Assembly (NCBI GenBank): GCA_003118195.1
Contig: BEXV01000902.1
Coordinates: 133,971 to 154,883 of the forward strand
Reading direction: 5' to 3'
DNA: 20,913 bases
From: Hemicentrotus pulcherrimus
Taxonomy: Eukaryota > Echinodermata > Echinoidea > Camarodonta > Strongylocentrotidae
Within the stretch, counting starts at the first letter, position 1; every line of letters starts with the position of its first letter. Position numbers and translations under genes: made by a program. The notes beneath the pieces are model-generated. The model saw nothing but the letters and a program-made list of their open reading frames with translations. It was not told where the DNA came from and did not search any database. Below, one piece after another: positions 18,303-20,913 of this stretch.

Positions 18303-18408
18303 ATACCAAATATCACGATTAAGAGTGGTTCCTTGGGCAAAATGCATCCAAATAATTTTGATGCATTTTGCCCAAGAAACCACTGTTAATCACAAAAATA
18401 ATTGGTAT
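18303..18408. repeat. Near-perfect long hairpin (32-bp arms, 11-nt loop)
   Basis: Arms 18317-18348 and 18360-18391 pair at 30 of 32 positions. The 17 pairs nearest the loop (CTTGGGCAAAATGCATC) are perfect, and the loop is CAAATAATTTT. Outside these, ATACCAA (18303-18309) pairs with TTGGTAT (18402-18408) across an unpaired stretch. The size and tight stem fit either a tiny foldback MITE or a microRNA-precursor-like hairpin. A minus-strand frame crossing one arm has no known similarity and is not called. Confidence 0.8.
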
Positions 18409-18489
18409 GCTTCATTAAGTTTATGATATTCATTTTGATCTAGAGTGATAATCATCCTAAGCATAACAAATAGGTACACTGTAAATATG

Positions 18490-18675
18490 TGACAGGGAGA
18501 GAATGAGGATTTGTTCGAGTGTAAAGGGAGACATGAAAAGTAAAGAAAAGGAAAAGAAATAACACTTCCAGAGGGAATTGAAGAATGAAAGAAGAAAGGT
18601 GCACACAGAGAGAAGTACATAAAAGGTGGTAAATGGAGAGGGGAGGTAAAGAGATACACACGCAGAGAGAAAGAG

Positions 18676-18724
<49 letters not shown>
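18490..18724. repeat. Polypurine tract ending in (AG)20
   Basis: A purine-rich stretch leads into an uninterrupted AG dinucleotide run at 18680-18719, closed by GGGG. The minus-strand Leu-Ser repeats encoded here are artefacts of the microsatellite. Confidence 0.9.
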
Positions 18725-20640
18725 TCCAAGTCTTTAACATACAAGTACACAAAATAATTTATCATAACACAGGGATTTGACATATCTCTTTTCTTCATTA
18801 TAATAACCACATTTGTACATAATTTTCGAATATCATATTCACAATATTAAATGAGAAGAAGAATAAAGTGACACATATATTTCAAGAACTGAATATTTTA
18901 GACCCAAATATATATGAAGAAGGGCCTTTATCTCCCATATTTCTTCACACTGCATAGAAAATGGCAAAACATAGCATACTATCAAGAATAATAATAATAA
19001 TAACTTGTTAATCAGCAATCATAAACATCTTTGCTGTCAGCCAATATCAAACATATGTCACAGAATAATGAACATAGTCATTCACATGACATCACATGAA
19101 TAATTATAATAATGTTATTAAACTAAATTAGCAACATATGTAATGCATTCATGTGCTGTAAAAATATAACTGTAAATCCAATCTTACCAAAATGAGTAGC
19201 CAAAGGCATCAGAGGACTTGTATGGACTGACAACTATCTAGGGGTGCGTTCAAGCAAAACTTTTTCACCCTAGAACTGCGTTTTTCAAAGACATTTATTT
19301 TAAAACATGGTTCCAACAGTAATCATGTTTTGTAACAGCGTTTTGATTTGTGATTCCAGCTTTAAAAAATCGCTTGTTCTAAAGCAACATCAGCTTTCAT
19401 TCCAGTGATTCCAATGCACAAAGACTGTTTAAATACATCAATTATTTGTCAAACTGCAACAGAAACAAGAAACTTTGTGAGCACAAAGCTAGTACATTTT
19501 TTGCATAATTCACCCGGTCACTGAATTATAAACATAGCACCTATCTGAATGATTCAGCATCCCTGGCTTACACTGAGTATTAAGTTCACAAGTTCAAGGG
19601 TATCTTAATCTTGACTTGTCTAGGCGTTCTTAATGAGATAAGACAAGCGCTCATACCACAGATATTAGTTTATCACTGTCAAAAACTTCAAAGGCAGTAT
19701 AAAAAGATGGGATAAATTTATTTCAAAGGCAATGTAATTTCTGAAGTATAATTGAATTTTTGCAGATTCTAATGAAGTTCAAACTGAATGTTGACAAATA
19801 TTAAAAAGGTCAATTTCAGTTAACAAAGAGGAGAGGGAGAGACAAAGACAAGTGAGCACCCATGAATTACCTAGTCTCAAATGTGCAAATCTACATTCGT
19901 ACTTTTCATTATACAATTTTCAGTTAATTTTCATTATTTTTTCTAGTCTCAACAAATAAGTTACTGCAATAATAATAGTATCAGGTTTAGGCACCTTTTT
20001 CTTCTCTCACAATGCATTATCTGGACGAAAACTCAAGATTACCCTTAAGCAGTTGACATCGTTTAGTGGTGAAGCATTGTCTGGTTACTAAATTTGGAGG
20101 CTTGTCATGTGAAAAGGGTTCCTAGGGCAACAGTCAAAATTGATATGGGCGCCACTTAGCCATGTGCAAATATAGTTTGTCATGAAAATATGACACCGTT
20201 CCTGTTTGACAAGGGGCCTATAATTGACACCCCATCTTTTGGGGGTGGGGGAATGGTTTGACTGCTGTTAGAGGACTCCACTCACTCCACCTAGAATACC
20301 TTAAATGTTCTAAAGTTCCAACCTCTTCAAGATGTGTTTCAAGCCTATTTTCACTGTTAGAAAAGTAATGGGAAATAGTCAAGACTACAAATATTGGTGG
20401 TCTACTCATGAACGTGTGAAAAGATGATAACAAGAAAAGGTACAAATTTCAAGTTCATGTATATCATCATAAAGCATTTTATAATAATTAAATGATAACA
20501 AGTAAATAATAACAAGGTATATGATAACGAAGTATATAATGACAAAGCCTACTTTATTTGAACAACAAAAAAGATGATGAGAAGCAATCAAAAATTCAAA
20601 GCATATGTAAATTTGATAGTGCTGTAACATCACGGATATC
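18725..20640. other. AT-rich noncoding DNA without recognisable features
   Basis: I see no supported gene or structured RNA here. The stretch holds a short (AAT)n run (18987-19003), an inverted pair AAAACATG / CATGTTTT near 19303-19330, and ordinary AT-rich sequence. Minus-strand frames near 20218-20645 lack similarity and splice context. Confidence 0.5.
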
Positions 20641-20648
20641 TCCAATTC

Positions 20649-20724
20649 CGTTTAACCGCCAGTCAAAACCGGACGGTTTTCGGCTAAACGATTAAAAAAA
20701 AAAAAATTAAAAAAAAAAAAAAAA
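20649..20724. repeat. Nested palindrome followed by an A-rich run
   Basis: CGTTTAACCG (20649-20658) pairs with CGGCTAAACG (20681-20690) at nine of ten positions. Inside, AAAACCG (20665-20671) pairs perfectly with CGGTTTT (20674-20680). An A-rich stretch (20694-20724) follows immediately. The combination could be the end of a small transposed element, but its limits cannot be set. Confidence 0.4.
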
Positions 20725-20913
20725 TGTGGTGCACCGTGTTTAAAAATTGGATGAATTATTATAAACTACATATTGAGATCTATTACAATGATTACTTTCA
20801 AACCAAGATGACAGACAAATTGGAGTGTCGTTCTAGTTTCAGAGTGGTGAGTCAACACACCGATTACTGAGCTGGGAGACATTGCCAGGTGGAGGGGCAT
20901 AAATCTAAACTTT
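20725..20913. other. Window end, nothing recognised
   Basis: This is AT-rich sequence becoming slightly more GC-rich after 20820. A TTTCAG followed by GGTGAGT occurs near 20838-20852, but the intervening piece is only a few bases long and is not credible as an exon. Confidence 0.4.

Noticed and set aside
18390..18810. Minus-strand Leu-Ser repeat frames
   Set aside because: They are encoded by the (AG)n microsatellite and flanking purine-rich DNA.
19237..19420. AGGGGTGCGTTCAAGC-bounded stretch with an AAAACATG/CATGTTTT pair, considered as a MITE
   Set aside because: No mirrored terminal sequence was found on the right side and no target duplication is visible.
1..20913. CRISPR array, prokaryotic operon or phage-type system
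   Set aside because: There are no regularly spaced repeats and no compact gene clusters; the splice signals and repeat landscape are eukaryotic.

Overview
The window looks like nuclear DNA from a marine invertebrate, most likely an echinoderm such as a sea urchin. It is AT-rich and dominated by noncoding sequence with many microsatellites. It carries short palindromic transposon relics and SINE-like pieces, and its one recognisable gene has canonical eukaryotic splice signals. No operon, ribosome-binding-site or other prokaryotic organisation is visible. The species call is an inference from repeat style and gene content, not from a diagnostic marker.

The one confident gene is a CAS-family adaptor, the invertebrate counterpart of BCAR1/p130Cas, NEDD9, EFS and CASS4. 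It is represented by its last and very large coding exon (9591-11807, + strand). That exon encodes 738 residues: a substrate domain with 13 YDxP-like tyrosines, a serine-rich helical domain, two RPLP-type SH3 ligands, an EYGYV motif and the conserved C-terminal FAT-like helical bundle. The N-terminal SH3 domain is not in the window and must lie upstream, so 1-9590 is read as intron.

Layout: 1-188 is a (TC)n tract. Positions 189-9590 are intron, with a GC-richer island (237-450), a possible regulatory cluster (1640-1990), a 58-bp tandem duplication (6355-6470), a polypurine tract (6495-6690), a minus-strand SINE with a 7SL/Alu-like head (about 7385-7562) and a 351-bp fully palindromic MITE (8527-8877) next to a (TG)24 run. 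Positions 9591-11807 are the CAS exon. Positions 11808 to about 16215 are 3' UTR or downstream DNA, with a proximal (11923) and a distal (16192) poly(A) signal and a second inverted-repeat element (13561-13858). From 16255 to the end no gene is certain. A candidate first coding exon of a second + strand gene sits at 16869-16939. Between 17.4 and 18.4 kb there are four different nonautonomous-element candidates within 1 kb, including an 80-bp TTAA-bounded element and a near-perfect 32-bp-arm hairpin.

The most interesting material is the set of short palindromic and nonautonomous elements and the architecture of the CAS exon. I found no evidence of a novel enzymatic or defence system.
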